A stretch of 64,000 nucleotides of DNA. It comes from Rothia nasimurium. Its GTDB lineage: Bacteria > Actinomycetota > Actinomycetes > Actinomycetales > Micrococcaceae. The notes under the pieces were generated by a model. That model saw only the letters and a program-made list of their open reading frames with translations, was not told the origin of the DNA and did no database searches. The translations under genes were made by a program, and so were the position numbers. The stretch is from assembly GCF_928382285.1 (NCBI RefSeq), contig NZ_CAKMSS010000002.1:1-64000 (forward strand), in the 5' to 3' direction. Shown one piece after another: positions 17,057-25,471 of this stretch (position 1 is the first letter of the stretch; the number at the start of each line of letters is the position of its first letter).

Positions 17057-18082
17057 ATGCCTACTCTCAAGCAGGTTGAGCCCAACCGCTACTCCCGTAT
17101 TCTGGGCTACGGTGCTGCCCGCCCCGACCTAATCGTCACCAACGACGATATTGCCGGCCCGATTGACTCCTCAGATGAATGGATCATTCAGCGCACCGGC
17201 ATCAAGACCCGCCACCGTGCCTCAGAAAAGATTTCTGTAACAGACCTTGCTGTGGGGGCTGCTAAGGACGCCCTGACCGCCTCAGGTGTGCAGGGTGAAG
17301 AGCTGGATGCCGTCATCGTCGCCACCATCTCCCACCCCTACGCAACCCCCGCCCTCGCGACCCTGGTAGCTGAAGCTGTGGGGTCCAAGGCTCCCGCTTA
17401 CGATATCTCAGCAGCCTGTGCAGGCTTCTGCTACGGCATTGCCCAGGCGGACGCCCTGGTGCGCTCCGGCACCGCCCAGAAGGTTCTGGTCATCGGCGTT
17501 GAGAAGCTCTCAGACTTCATCGACAACACCGAACGCACCATTTCCTTCTTGCTCGGTGACGGTGCTGGTGCAGCGGTCGTAGGTGCCTCCGATGAGCCCG
17601 GTATTGGCCCCACTATCTGGGGGTCGGACGGCGAGCGCTGGGGCGCTGTGGGCATGACCCATTCCATGCTTGATATCCGCAACCGTGATTTTGTGGCTAA
17701 CCCGGTGCAGGAGGGCGAGAAGCTTTGGCCGACCCTACGTCAGGACGGCCAGACGGTCTTCCGTTGGGCTGTGTGGGAGATGGCTAAGGTTGCGCAGAAG
17801 GCTCTCGATACTGCCGGTATTACCGCAGATGACCTGGGGGCGCTGGTGACTCACCAGGCCAACATGCGCATTATCGACCAGATGGTGAAAACCCTGAAGC
17901 TGCCCGAGAGCGTTGTGGTGGCCCGCGATATTGAGTGTGCAGGTAACACCTCTGCTGCCTCTGTTCCGCTAGCTGCCCACCAGCTGCTCCAGGACAACCC
18001 CGGCCTCTCTGGCAAGTTTGCCCTGCAGATTGGTTTCGGTGCGGGTCTGGCCTACGCGGCCCAGGTTGTTGTGCTCCCCTAA
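17057..18082 (+). CDS. fabH: Beta-ketoacyl-ACP synthase III
   Basis: A 341-residue initiating condensing enzyme that joins an acyl-CoA primer to malonyl-ACP. The triad is complete: Cys121 in ISAACAGF, His at about 265 in THQANMRI, and Asn at about 296 in AGNTSAAS. SSDEWIIQRTGIKTRH is the usual substrate-entry region. In Micrococcaceae such FabH enzymes often prefer branched primers, giving iso and anteiso fatty acids, but the specificity cannot be read here. The ATG at 17057 follows GAAAGGA. A second, diverged thiolase-fold enzyme in the window, OleA, shares the fold but not the role. Confidence 0.95.
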   Translation: MPTLKQVEPNRYSRILGYGAARPDLIVTNDDIAGPIDSSDEWIIQRTGIKTRHRASEKISVTDLAVGAAKDALTASGVQGEELDAVIVATISHPYATPALATLVAEAVGSKAPAYDISAACAGFCYGIAQADALVRSGTAQKVLVIGVEKLSDFIDNTERTISFLLGDGAGAAVVGASDEPGIGPTIWGSDGERWGAVGMTHSMLDIRNRDFVANPVQEGEKLWPTLRQDGQTVFRWAVWEMAKVAQKALDTAGITADDLGALVTHQANMRIIDQMVKTLKLPESVVVARDIECAGNTSAASVPLAAHQLLQDNPGLSGKFALQIGFGAGLAYAAQVVVLP

Positions 18083-18316
18083 CCTGCCCTGTGCCGGGTC
18101 GTCGGGGCGGGCGTCCGCACCGTATTTTGACAAAATGTTAGATTTATTTCAAAAATTAGGTGGCGTCACAGCTTAGCTTTGTGCGGGCTAGGGGCTACAC
18201 TCAATTTTGGAAGCTAAAGTGGGCTCTGCCCGCTTATCCCTCAACCGCTGCGCGCCCCTGCGCGGTGAGTTACATCAGTGGCCCCACGCCACTCATACTA
18301 AGACGAAGGAGCCATC
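18083..18316 (+). promoter_or_regulatory. Intergenic region before acpP
   Basis: These 234 bases hold no credible gene. A perfect -35 box TTGACA is at 18127-18132 with A+T-rich sequence behind it but no good -10 at 17 bases, so a separate promoter for the highly expressed acpP is possible but not shown. A GCGTCCGC motif is at about 18109. Confidence 0.3.
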
Positions 18317-18556
18317 ATGGCAGATCAGAACGAAATCCTCGCAGGTCTTGCAGAAATCGTGAACGAAGAGACCGGTGTAGAGGTTGAGGACGTCCAGCTC
18401 GAGAAGTCCTTCACCGAAGACCTGGACATCGACTCCATCTCAATGATGACCATCGTTGTGAACGCTGAGGAAAAGTTCGGCGTTACCATTCCCGACGAAG
18501 AGGTCAAGAACCTGAAGACCGTCGGCGACGCTGTTAACTTCATCGCTAACGCCTAA
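18317..18556 (+). CDS. acpP: Acyl carrier protein
   Basis: A 79-residue acidic protein that carries growing acyl chains on a phosphopantetheine arm. The arm attaches to Ser40 in DLDIDSIS; the usual motif is DSL, here DSI as in other actinobacteria. The helices are rich in Glu and Asp, as expected for contact with Fab enzymes. The ATG at 18317 follows GAAGGAG. It is preceded by a 234-base gap and followed by a terminator, so it may be made from its own transcript at a higher level than fabD and fabH. Confidence 0.96.
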   Translation: MADQNEILAGLAEIVNEETGVEVEDVQLEKSFTEDLDIDSISMMTIVVNAEEKFGVTIPDEEVKNLKTVGDAVNFIANA

Positions 18557-18567
18557 GTCGCGTTGAT

Positions 18568-18607
18568 CAGGTTGGGCACGGTCTTATCGTGCCCAACCTG
18601 CTTTTTA
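18568..18607 (+). terminator. Terminator between acpP and fabF
   Basis: CAGGTTGGGCACG pairs with CGTGCCCAACCTG, and CTTTTTATTC follows. It would let acpP be transcribed well above fabF, with some read-through. Confidence 0.9.
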
Positions 18608-18648
18608 TTCTTTACCCCAACCCAAGACTGTATTCGAAGGAATCAAGC

Positions 18649-19920
18649 ATGACTCGTAAAGTTGTGGTCACCGGCCTCGGCGCCACCACCCCCATCGGTG
18701 GGGATGTTCCGACGACCTGGGAAAATGCGCTTGCAGGTGTCTCAGGCATCACCACTATTGAAGAGCCCTGGGTTGAGGAATTCGACCTGCCGGTTTCGAT
18801 TGCTGGCCGTGTGGCTGTAGACGCTGTTGAGTCGGGCCGCCTGACCAAGGTTGAGGCTAAGCGCCTGGACCCCTCGGGCCAGCTGGCTTTGGTTGCGGCG
18901 CGCGAGGCCTGGGAGGACGCCGGTTTTAGCGGCCCTGACGCTGAGGCTGCTGAAGAGTGCGATCCGCTGCGGACCGCGGTTGCTTTTGGTACCGGTATCG
19001 GTGGTGTGTGGACTCTGCTTGATGCCTGGGATACTCTGCGCGAGAAGGGCCCGCGCCGTATGCTGCCCATGACGGTTCCCATGCTGATGCCCAACTCAAA
19101 TGCTGCTGCCGTCTCGATGAACCTGAAGGCCCGTGGCGCTGCCCAGACCGTGGTGTCCGCCTGCGCTTCGTCGACCGAAGCTCTCGAGCTCGGCCTGATG
19201 CTGATTCGCTCGGGTAAGGCCGATGTGGTGATTGCCGGTGGTTCTGAGGCTGCAATCCACCCCATGACGATTGGCGCCTTTGCAAAGATGCAGGCCCTAT
19301 CGACCCGCAACGATGACCCTGCTGGTGCTTCCCGCCCCTACGATACCGACCGCGACGGTTTTGTGATGGGTGAGGGCGGCGCTGCGCTAATTCTTGAATC
19401 TGAGGAGCATGCGCTGGCCCGCGGTGCCCGTATCTACGCGGAGCTGGCTGGCACCGGCGTCTCAGCGGACGCCCACCACATCACCGCTCCCGACCCGGAT
19501 GCTCTGGGTGCTACCCGCGCCCTGCAGGAAGCTCTGACCGATGGCGGTATTTCTCCTGAGCAGGTAGTGCACGTCAATGCGCACGCAACCTCTACTCCCG
19601 TGGGTGATATCCCCGAGTCCCTGGCTTTGCGTGAGGTCTTCGGGGAGCACACCGGCAAGGTGGCTGTATCTGCAACCAAGTCAATGACCGGTCACCTGCT
19701 CGGCGGTGCCGGTGCTCTTGAAGCTGTACTGACTGTTCTTGCGGTTTACCACCGTAAGGCTCCCTGCACCATTAACCTGGAGAACAAGGACCCCGAGATT
19801 GACCTCGATGTTGTCACCAAGGCTCGGGACCTTCCTGCCGGTGAGATTGTTGCTGTCTCGAACTCCTTCGGCTTTGGTGGTCACAACGCTGTAGCGGCTT
19901 TCCGTAGCGTCAGCAACTAA
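18649..19920 (+). CDS. fabF: Beta-ketoacyl-ACP synthase II
   Basis: A 423-residue elongating condensing enzyme. The catalytic Cys172 is in VSACASSTEA; the two His are in NAHATSTPVGD (about 312) and KSMTGHLLGG (about 347), as in KAS I and II rather than KAS III. NSFGFGGHNA closes the active site. The open frame extends 20 codons upstream into the acpP terminator; the ATG at 18649, with GAAGGA eight bases before it, starts the usual TRKVVVTGLG. It completes the set that extends chains made by FabH. Confidence 0.95.
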   Translation: MTRKVVVTGLGATTPIGGDVPTTWENALAGVSGITTIEEPWVEEFDLPVSIAGRVAVDAVESGRLTKVEAKRLDPSGQLALVAAREAWEDAGFSGPDAEAAEECDPLRTAVAFGTGIGGVWTLLDAWDTLREKGPRRMLPMTVPMLMPNSNAAAVSMNLKARGAAQTVVSACASSTEALELGLMLIRSGKADVVIAGGSEAAIHPMTIGAFAKMQALSTRNDDPAGASRPYDTDRDGFVMGEGGAALILESEEHALARGARIYAELAGTGVSADAHHITAPDPDALGATRALQEALTDGGISPEQVVHVNAHATSTPVGDIPESLALREVFGEHTGKVAVSATKSMTGHLLGGAGALEAVLTVLAVYHRKAPCTINLENKDPEIDLDVVTKARDLPAGEIVAVSNSFGFGGHNAVAAFRSVSN

Positions 19921-19946
19921 CACCGTGCTGGTCTAGCTTGTGAGAG

Positions 19947-19991
19947 AGGGCCCTTCTACGCGAACTCTAGTTCGGGCAGAAGGGCCCTTTT
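19947..19991 (+). terminator. Rho-independent terminator after fabF
   Basis: AGGGCCCTTCT (19947-19957) pairs with AGAAGGGCCCT (19978-19988), with an inner CGAAC/GTTCG stem, followed by TTTTCT. It also lies between two convergent genes. Confidence 0.9.
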
Positions 19992-20020
19992 CTGTGCTCT
20001 GGGGCGGGGGTGCTCTTGCC

Positions 20021-20572
20021 TTAGGCCCGGAGCCTGACGGTGGCGCTGGCCGATGAGGCGTTAGGACGCAGGGGCTCAAGTTCGTCGTCCCAGGGCTGGC
20101 CAACGGCCGCAGAGAACTGCCGGTAGAGTTCATCGAAATTACCGGCTGCCTTTTCGAAGGCGTAGCGGATGCGGTCTTCGGTTACGGTGAAGTTGCCCTG
20201 TAGGTCTACCGGTAGGGTACAGATGCCGAGTTCGGGGGTGTGCATGATGCGTAAGGCATCGGAGGATGCGGTGCGGCGCTCGGTGACTTCAAAATAGCTG
20301 TCCTTGAAGTGACGGAGGGTGGAAGCGATGAGGGCTGCTCCCCCGCTGTTGCCCTGCCAGCTGATATCTGCACGGTGGTAGCCCGGTTTCTGGGGTTGGG
20401 CTTGCCAGGTGGGGGTCAGCCGGTGGGCAGTGAGATTTTCAAGAGCCCAGGTCACGTGGCTTGTGAGGGCTGAGGGGACAGCCAGCAGAAAGATAAAGCC
20501 ACCGGTAGGGTTGCCGGTTGTCTCTGATGGAAGGGGGACGGGCTGGCCGGTCTTTTCTGCTGGTGAAAACAT
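20021..20572 (-). CDS. DUF3145 family protein
   Basis: A 183-residue actinobacterial protein of unknown function. Family features are GFIFLLAVPSALTSHVTWALE near the start, ADISWQGNSGGAALIAS in the middle, YFEVTE, and the end part WDDELEPLR. It has no membrane segment or obvious active site. The family sits next to fabF in many actinobacteria, as here (convergent), so a link with lipid metabolism has been guessed but not shown. The ATG at 20572 follows GGGAAG. The N terminus carries some 20 extra residues that look unstructured. Confidence 0.85.
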   Translation of the reverse strand: MFSPAEKTGQPVPLPSETTGNPTGGFIFLLAVPSALTSHVTWALENLTAHRLTPTWQAQPQKPGYHRADISWQGNSGGAALIASTLRHFKDSYFEVTERRTASSDALRIMHTPELGICTLPVDLQGNFTVTEDRIRYAFEKAAGNFDELYRQFSAAVGQPWDDELEPLRPNASSASATVRLRA

Positions 20573-20604
20573 GGTCTTCCCATCCTATACCTTCTGCCTT
20601 ACCT

Positions 20605-21642
20605 TTAGGCCCGGGGGTGAGCCCTGCTATAGGCCTGGGCAAGGCGGTCTACCGAGACGTGGGTGTAGACCTGGGTGGTTGCTAAAGAACTGTGCCCAAG
20701 AAACTCTTGGACGGCTCTGATGTCTGCTCCCCCATCGACCATGTGGGTTGCAGCTGTATGGCGGAAGACGTGGGCGCCTGTGGCTTCGGTATCGCCCAAA
20801 GTACCCAGCAGGGTGGTAAGGTCTTGGCGAATCTGCCGGGGGTTGGCGCGTTTACCCTGGGGGCCGATGAAGAGGGCGTGTTGAGCCGGGGCGCTTTTAG
20901 CTTCTTCTATCTCGGGAAGCCACTGCGGGCGTCCTGCCACAACCCACCGGTTGAGAGCCTGCATAGCCTGGGCTCCGAAGGGCACAACCCGCTCTTTATT
21001 GCCCTTACCCAGCACGCGTAGGGTTCGCTGGTGGCGGTCAATGCTTGCTAGGTCGAGACCTGTGAGCTCTGAGATGCGCAACCCGCTGGCGTAGAGTAGC
21101 TCCACTACCGCCTGAAGACGCAGGAGTCGGGCGTCCCGCGGGGTCTGCTCCAGAGCTGCTGTGAGGGTTGTGGTGAGGGCCTGCATCTGGGTTTCGCTGA
21201 GTACCGAGGGCAGGTGGTTGCTCTTCTTGGGGGTAGTGAGTTTGAGTGCCGGGTTGGCTTGGATGAGTTCTTCTTCCTCCGCCCAGGTGAAGAAGGTCCG
21301 CAAGGACGAGGTCCGTCGGGCCATAGAGCTCCGGGCAGCTTGTTTGCGGTGATGGTAGGCTAGCCAGTCTCGAATGACTTCAAGGGTGATGTGGGAGAGG
21401 TGGGTGGTGCCGTGCCTGCGAGCGTGGGCAAAGAAATCGGTGAGATCAGAGACGTAGGCCCGAATTGTTTGGGGTGAGCGGTGGAGCTCGTAGGTGAGGT
21501 AGCGTTCAAAAGCTTCAAGGGCTCGTACGAACTCTCGGTCTTCGTCGACCGTGGAGGCCCCGATTTTGAGGGTGGTGGGTAGCTGGTCTGCAGAGTGCAC
21601 CGTACTGCTCCTTCCTACCGGTGACTGAGGTGAGGTCTTCAT
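20605..21642 (-). CDS. xerC: Tyrosine recombinase XerC
   Basis: A 345-residue site-specific recombinase of the Xer type, which resolves chromosome dimers at dif with its partner XerD. It has an N-terminal SAM-like DNA-binding domain (FERYLTYELHRSPQTIRAYVSDL) and a catalytic domain with the Arg in SGLRISELTGLD, Lys in GKGNKERVVPFG, HVFRHTAATHM with His and Arg, GHSSLATTQVYTHV with the second His and the Tyr nucleophile. The ATG at 21642 begins two bases after the dprA stop (TAG A ATG) with GGGGGA before it, so the two are coupled. The N terminus is about 45 residues longer than in E. coli XerC. Gene context supports XerC and not a phage integrase. Confidence 0.93.
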   Translation of the reverse strand: MKTSPQSPVGRSSTVHSADQLPTTLKIGASTVDEDREFVRALEAFERYLTYELHRSPQTIRAYVSDLTDFFAHARRHGTTHLSHITLEVIRDWLAYHHRKQAARSSMARRTSSLRTFFTWAEEEELIQANPALKLTTPKKSNHLPSVLSETQMQALTTTLTAALEQTPRDARLLRLQAVVELLYASGLRISELTGLDLASIDRHQRTLRVLGKGNKERVVPFGAQAMQALNRWVVAGRPQWLPEIEEAKSAPAQHALFIGPQGKRANPRQIRQDLTTLLGTLGDTEATGAHVFRHTAATHMVDGGADIRAVQEFLGHSSLATTQVYTHVSVDRLAQAYSRAHPRA

Positions 21643-21643
21643 T

Positions 21644-22888
21644 CTATCCCCCGGAGCTTTCCGCCGGTGGTTTGGTTTTTCGCCAGCCCATGCCTTCCTG
21701 CTCTGCGAGGTTGAGTCGGTTGAGTTGAGATAGGGCAATCATGACGGTTCGGGCAGGTAGCGCAAGGTCAGCACTGAGCTGTTCGACGGTAGCCGGAGTG
21801 CGGAGGGGCAGTACGTCCCACACCCGTCTTTGAGTTTCGGTAAGCGAATCCAGGAGCTGCTGGTGGGCAGAAGGAGCTGCAAATAGGCTGGTTTGTTCTG
21901 CAGCTATCTCCGAAGTTCTGTCGTCAAGAATCTGCCGGGCATCGGTCACAAGTTGGGCTAGACCGTCTCGAATCAGACGGTGGCAGCCTTCTGAGGTCGG
22001 TGAAAAGATAGGGCCGGGTACAGCGTAGACGGGGCGACCCAGTTCCAGAGCATGATGGGCTGTGTTGAGCGCGCCACTGCGCCAGCGGGCTTCGATAACT
22101 ATGCTGGCCCCGGTGAGAGCGGCGATAAGCCGATTACGTTGAAGGAACCTGTAACGGGTGGGGTTCTGCCCCAGGGGAACCTCGCTCAGCAGCAGGCCCC
22201 GTTCAATAATCTCGTGCAGCAGGCGTTCATTGGGCTTGGGGTAAAGACGGTCAAGACCTCCCGCCATCAAAGCTACCGTGGGCAGGGAAGACGTCGCCGT
22301 AGCGAGGGCAGCTCGATGGGCGGTGGCATCTACACCAAAGGCTCCGCCTGAGACCACCGTATAGCCCCGGTTTGCTAGTTCACCGGCCAGGTGGCTGGTT
22401 GCTGAGTTACCGTAGGAGCTGACATCGCGGGACCCCACTACCGCATAACTCTTTTCGGTGGTGAGCTGAGCCAGCAGCTGGCGGTCTCCCCTGCCCCAGA
22501 GGCCGACCGGAGTTTTTTCTGCGAGGTCATTCAAGGCCTGTGGCCAGTCTGGGTCTTCGGGTATACACAGCCAGCTGCCGCTAGCCCGGGCTAAAGCCGT
22601 ATCCTGTTGGACGCTGATACCTGCCCGTCTGTTCTTCCACCGCTGCGTCCGTTCGCCGATGGCACTAGCTAGGGCAGGTGCCGCAGAGACATCGTGCGCT
22701 CCTGCTTCCTCAAGGTGGCGGGCTAAAAGATGCGGGGTGAGCTCCTGACGGCCGGTGAGGTAGTCTGCGGCACGCACCGGTCCCACAAGCCGAAGCAGGG
22801 TGTAGGTGGCGACGTCCTCGGGGTCGGTAATGCGCAGGATCTCGGTGCGGGCTCTACGAATATCGTGGTGGGGGTCGTGATGTGTCAT
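21644..22888 (-). CDS. dprA: DNA processing protein DprA
   Basis: A 414-residue Rossmann-fold protein that binds incoming single-stranded DNA and loads RecA in natural transformation. The core reads AVVGSRDVSSYG, VSGGAFGVDATAHRAAL, MAGGLDRLYPKPN, SEVPLGQNPTRYRFLQRNRLIAAL and VIEARWRSGALNTA, all typical. A C-terminal winged-helix part (VEQLSADLALPARTV) follows, and an N-terminal helical part precedes. The ATG overlaps the comM stop codon by four bases (ATGA), so translation is coupled. It forms a yraN-comM-dprA-xerC operon. Confidence 0.95.
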   Translation of the reverse strand: MTHHDPHHDIRRARTEILRITDPEDVATYTLLRLVGPVRAADYLTGRQELTPHLLARHLEEAGAHDVSAAPALASAIGERTQRWKNRRAGISVQQDTALARASGSWLCIPEDPDWPQALNDLAEKTPVGLWGRGDRQLLAQLTTEKSYAVVGSRDVSSYGNSATSHLAGELANRGYTVVSGGAFGVDATAHRAALATATSSLPTVALMAGGLDRLYPKPNERLLHEIIERGLLLSEVPLGQNPTRYRFLQRNRLIAALTGASIVIEARWRSGALNTAHHALELGRPVYAVPGPIFSPTSEGCHRLIRDGLAQLVTDARQILDDRTSEIAAEQTSLFAAPSAHQQLLDSLTETQRRVWDVLPLRTPATVEQLSADLALPARTVMIALSQLNRLNLAEQEGMGWRKTKPPAESSGG

Positions 22889-24435
22889 GTTTGGTAGCTT
22901 TCAGTGGCATGGTTGCGGAAGTAGAGGGCAAGATCAAGGTGGTCTCGGCTGGGGCTGGTGGCTCCATCTAAATCGGCTAAGGTCCAGGCTGTCCGCAGCA
23001 CTCGGTCATAGCCGCGGGCTGTGAGGGTGCCGTGGTCCAGGGCTGTGGAGAGGGACGAGGTCAGTTGAGCTGAAAGCTTGAGAGGGCCTCGCAGAATCTT
23101 GCCGTTCGTCTCAGCGTTGGTGGTCACGCCCAGCGGGGTCAGTCTTTCCGCCTGGGCTTGGCGGGCTTGGCTAACCCGGTAACGGATTTCCTCTGAGCTT
23201 TCGTTGGTGCCGCTTGTAGCGAGGTCGGCGGCCGTTACTTTAGGAACACTGATATGAAGATCAATACGGTCGAGCAGGGGCCCCGATAGCCGGCTGAAGT
23301 AAGACCTTCGCTCACGGCTGGTACAGGTGCAGTCTAGGCCGCGCCCCACGTTGTAGCCGCAGGGGCAGGGGTTGGCAGCTAAAACGAGTTGGAACCTAGC
23401 CGGGTACCGGGCTGAAGCAGCTGATCGGCTAATAATGACTTCGCCGCTTTCGAGGGGCTGGCGCAGAGAATCTAAGACGCTGCGCTTAAATTCCGGGGCT
23501 TCATCGAGAAAAAGGACGCCCCGGTGCGCCTTTGAGATGCACCCCGGCTTGGGCAGCCCGGCACCGCCTCCCATAATCGCAGGTGCGCTGGCAGTATGGT
23601 GGGGCGCTTCGAAAGGCGGTCTGGTCATCAGTTCGGTGAGCGGCTCCCCCGAACGGCAGAGCGAGTGCACCGCGGTGACATCCAGAGCTTCTTGTGGCGT
23701 GAGCGGAGGAAGAATACCGGGGAGGCGTTCAGCCAGCATGGTCTTGCCAGAACCGGGTGGGCCGGTCAGCAACAGGTGATGGCCCCCTGCAGCCGCTATT
23801 TCAAGGGCTAGGCGCCCCTCGGCCTGCCCGGCAACATCTGCCATATTAGCGCTCTGCTGCGGGCTGCTGGGCTCCGCAACGGTCCTTTGGCGCCCCACCA
23901 GAACTGGTCTTTTGAGCTTTTCTGGTTCGGGACAGCCCAGAAGTTCAAACACTTCAGCAAGACAGCTGACCCCGGTCACTTCAACCCCCTCTATGAGGGC
24001 TGCTTCTTGGGCGTTACCCTCGGGCACAACTACCCGCTCATGCCCGGCATCACGGGCAGCTTTGACGGCAGGCAGTACTCCGGGAACCTGTCGCACGCTC
24101 CCATCGAGACCGACTTCGCCCAGGAAGACCGTGCGACCTGATGAACCTAGCTGCCCTGCCGCCTGCTGGGCTGCAACCAACATGGCCATATCAAATGCCG
24201 AGCCTCGCTTGGGAAGGGTAGGCGGGGTGAGGTTAATGGTGAGTTTCTGGGGTGGCAGGGGCAGCCCGGAATTCTTCGCGGCAGACCGTACCCGGTCTTT
24301 GGCCTCGTTCAAAGAACTATCGGGCAGACCGAGCAGCACGAAGCCGGGTAGGGCAGATGAAATATCGGCTTCTACTTCGACGAGGTAGCCGGTGACGCCC
24401 ACCAGGGCAACCGAATAGGTTCGTGCGAAGGCCAC
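22885..24435 (-). CDS. comM: YifB/ComM family Mg-chelatase-like AAA+ ATPase
   Basis: A 516-residue AAA+ helicase of the ComM (YifB) family, which in transformable bacteria extends strand exchange of foreign DNA. An N-terminal Lon-like substrate domain (GLPDSSLNEAKDRVRSA, INLTPP) is followed by Walker A GPPGSGKTM at about residue 221, FLDEAPEF as Walker B, AANPCPCG with the zinc-ribbon-like cysteines, LLDRIDLH with the sensor residues, and a C-terminal RGYDRVLRTAWTLADL. It starts at 24435, two bases after the yraN stop. Its place before dprA supports a role in DNA uptake. Confidence 0.93.
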   Translation of the reverse strand: MAFARTYSVALVGVTGYLVEVEADISSALPGFVLLGLPDSSLNEAKDRVRSAAKNSGLPLPPQKLTINLTPPTLPKRGSAFDMAMLVAAQQAAGQLGSSGRTVFLGEVGLDGSVRQVPGVLPAVKAARDAGHERVVVPEGNAQEAALIEGVEVTGVSCLAEVFELLGCPEPEKLKRPVLVGRQRTVAEPSSPQQSANMADVAGQAEGRLALEIAAAGGHHLLLTGPPGSGKTMLAERLPGILPPLTPQEALDVTAVHSLCRSGEPLTELMTRPPFEAPHHTASAPAIMGGGAGLPKPGCISKAHRGVLFLDEAPEFKRSVLDSLRQPLESGEVIISRSAASARYPARFQLVLAANPCPCGYNVGRGLDCTCTSRERRSYFSRLSGPLLDRIDLHISVPKVTAADLATSGTNESSEEIRYRVSQARQAQAERLTPLGVTTNAETNGKILRGPLKLSAQLTSSLSTALDHGTLTARGYDRVLRTAWTLADLDGATSPSRDHLDLALYFRNHATESYQT

Positions 24436-24437
24436 GG

Positions 24438-24854
24438 CTACACCACCGCCTGCCGATGCTCAAAGGTGAAATCCATTGGGCTCCCGCACAGGGCAATAGC
24501 GTCTACTCTCATGGTGGAATAGGGAGCCCGGTTTTCTGCTAACCAGGCGTAGGCCAGGTGTCGTAGCATCTGGCATTTCCGGGCAGTAATGGATTCAAGC
24601 GGGTGCCCGTAGCCCGCACCAGAACGGGTTTTAACCTCGATAAAGACCAGGGTCTGGTCGCTATCGCGCATAATCAAATCAAGTTCACCGCTCCACCGCG
24701 GCCGCTCTTCAGTTCGTGCAGGCCGCCAGTTACGAGCTAAGAGGGTATAGCCCTGTTGCTCTAAGACTGCCAGGGCGATATCTTCACCCCAGCGCCCCAC
24801 TTCTTTGGGCCGTAAGGACGCATGGGGTGAGGATGGCTGTAGTGCGGGGTTCAT
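24438..24854 (-). CDS. YraN family endonuclease-like protein (UPF0102)
   Basis: A 138-residue protein with a restriction-endonuclease-like fold. The PD-(D/E)XK site is seen as GELDLI followed by VFIEVKTRS. The family start G-x-x-G-E-D-x-A is seen as GRWGEDIALAVLEQQGY. Its job is not settled; it is regularly found with comM and dprA, as here, where it is the first gene of the operon. The ATG at 24854 follows GGAGGCC. The 281 bases before it hold the terminator of the DUF2469 gene and an unclear promoter. Confidence 0.88.
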   Translation of the reverse strand: MNPALQPSSPHASLRPKEVGRWGEDIALAVLEQQGYTLLARNWRPARTEERPRWSGELDLIMRDSDQTLVFIEVKTRSGAGYGHPLESITARKCQMLRHLAYAWLAENRAPYSTMRVDAIALCGSPMDFTFEHRQAVV

Positions 24855-25082
24855 GGGGGGCCTCCTTCAAGTATCAGGGTTAGCCCCATCATGACCTGCA
24901 GGGTCTGGTTCTACCTACCTCTGCGCTGGCTGTGGATATCACCCCTTCCCTATACCACCAGGTCAGCACCAGATAGCTCCCGTCTTCGCGCTCATAAACG
25001 GTACAGCCATGACGCAACTATGACGCCCCGTGCGTCTTTATCCCCAGCCAGCTGCACCGGGCGTCCGCGCATCTCTGCATAC

Positions 25083-25119
25083 GAAAAACCCGCCCCCTTC
25101 CCTCACGGGAAGGAGGCGG
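25083..25119 (-). terminator. Rho-independent terminator after the DUF2469 gene
   Basis: CCCGCC..CCTTCCC pairs with GGGAAGG..GGCGGG around TCAC; TTTTT follows on the minus strand. Confidence 0.9.
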
Positions 25120-25135
25120 GCTCACACGCTAGTTT

Positions 25136-25471
25136 TTAGGCCGAACCGGGGTCGAAATCACTCATGGTCGGCACGACCAGGTCTTCGGCGGCAGCGCGTT
25201 CCTCAACGTTCACATCGCGCACCGAATACACCTTCACATTCTTAACAAACCGAGACTGGCGGAAAATATCCCACACCCACACGTCCTGCATCTCAACCTC
25301 AAAATACAGAGACCCGTCAGCAGTTCGCGGGGTCACCTGTACCTGGTTGGCCAGGTAAAAACGGCGGTCGGTCTCAACGATATAGGTAAAGAGCTCAGCT
25401 ACATTCTTGTACTCTTCATACAGGGCCAGCTGGGCACCTGACTCGTAGCTCTCAAGATCCTCTTGGCTCAT
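25136..25471 (-). CDS. DUF2469 family protein
   Basis: A 111-residue acidic actinobacterial protein of unknown function, homologous by pattern to the mycobacterial protein that follows rnhB. It reads SQEDLESYESGAQLALYEEYKN and ends in VPTMSDFDP, with YLANQV and VYSVRDVNVEERAAEDL-like parts, all typical of the family. The start ATG overlaps the rnhB stop codon (ATGA), so it is the last gene of the rplS-lepB-lepB-rnhB run. No active site is apparent. Confidence 0.9.
   Translation of the reverse strand: MSQEDLESYESGAQLALYEEYKNVAELFTYIVETDRRFYLANQVQVTPRTADGSLYFEVEMQDVWVWDIFRQSRFVKNVKVYSVRDVNVEERAAAEDLVVPTMSDFDPGSA

Noticed and set aside
18160-18387. 75-codon frame before acpP
   Set aside because: It overlaps acpP in another frame and lacks a ribosome-binding site.
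24891-25245. Plus-strand frames of 71-82 codons between yraN and the DUF2469 gene
   Set aside because: They cross the terminator hairpin, lack ribosome-binding sites and show no family pattern.
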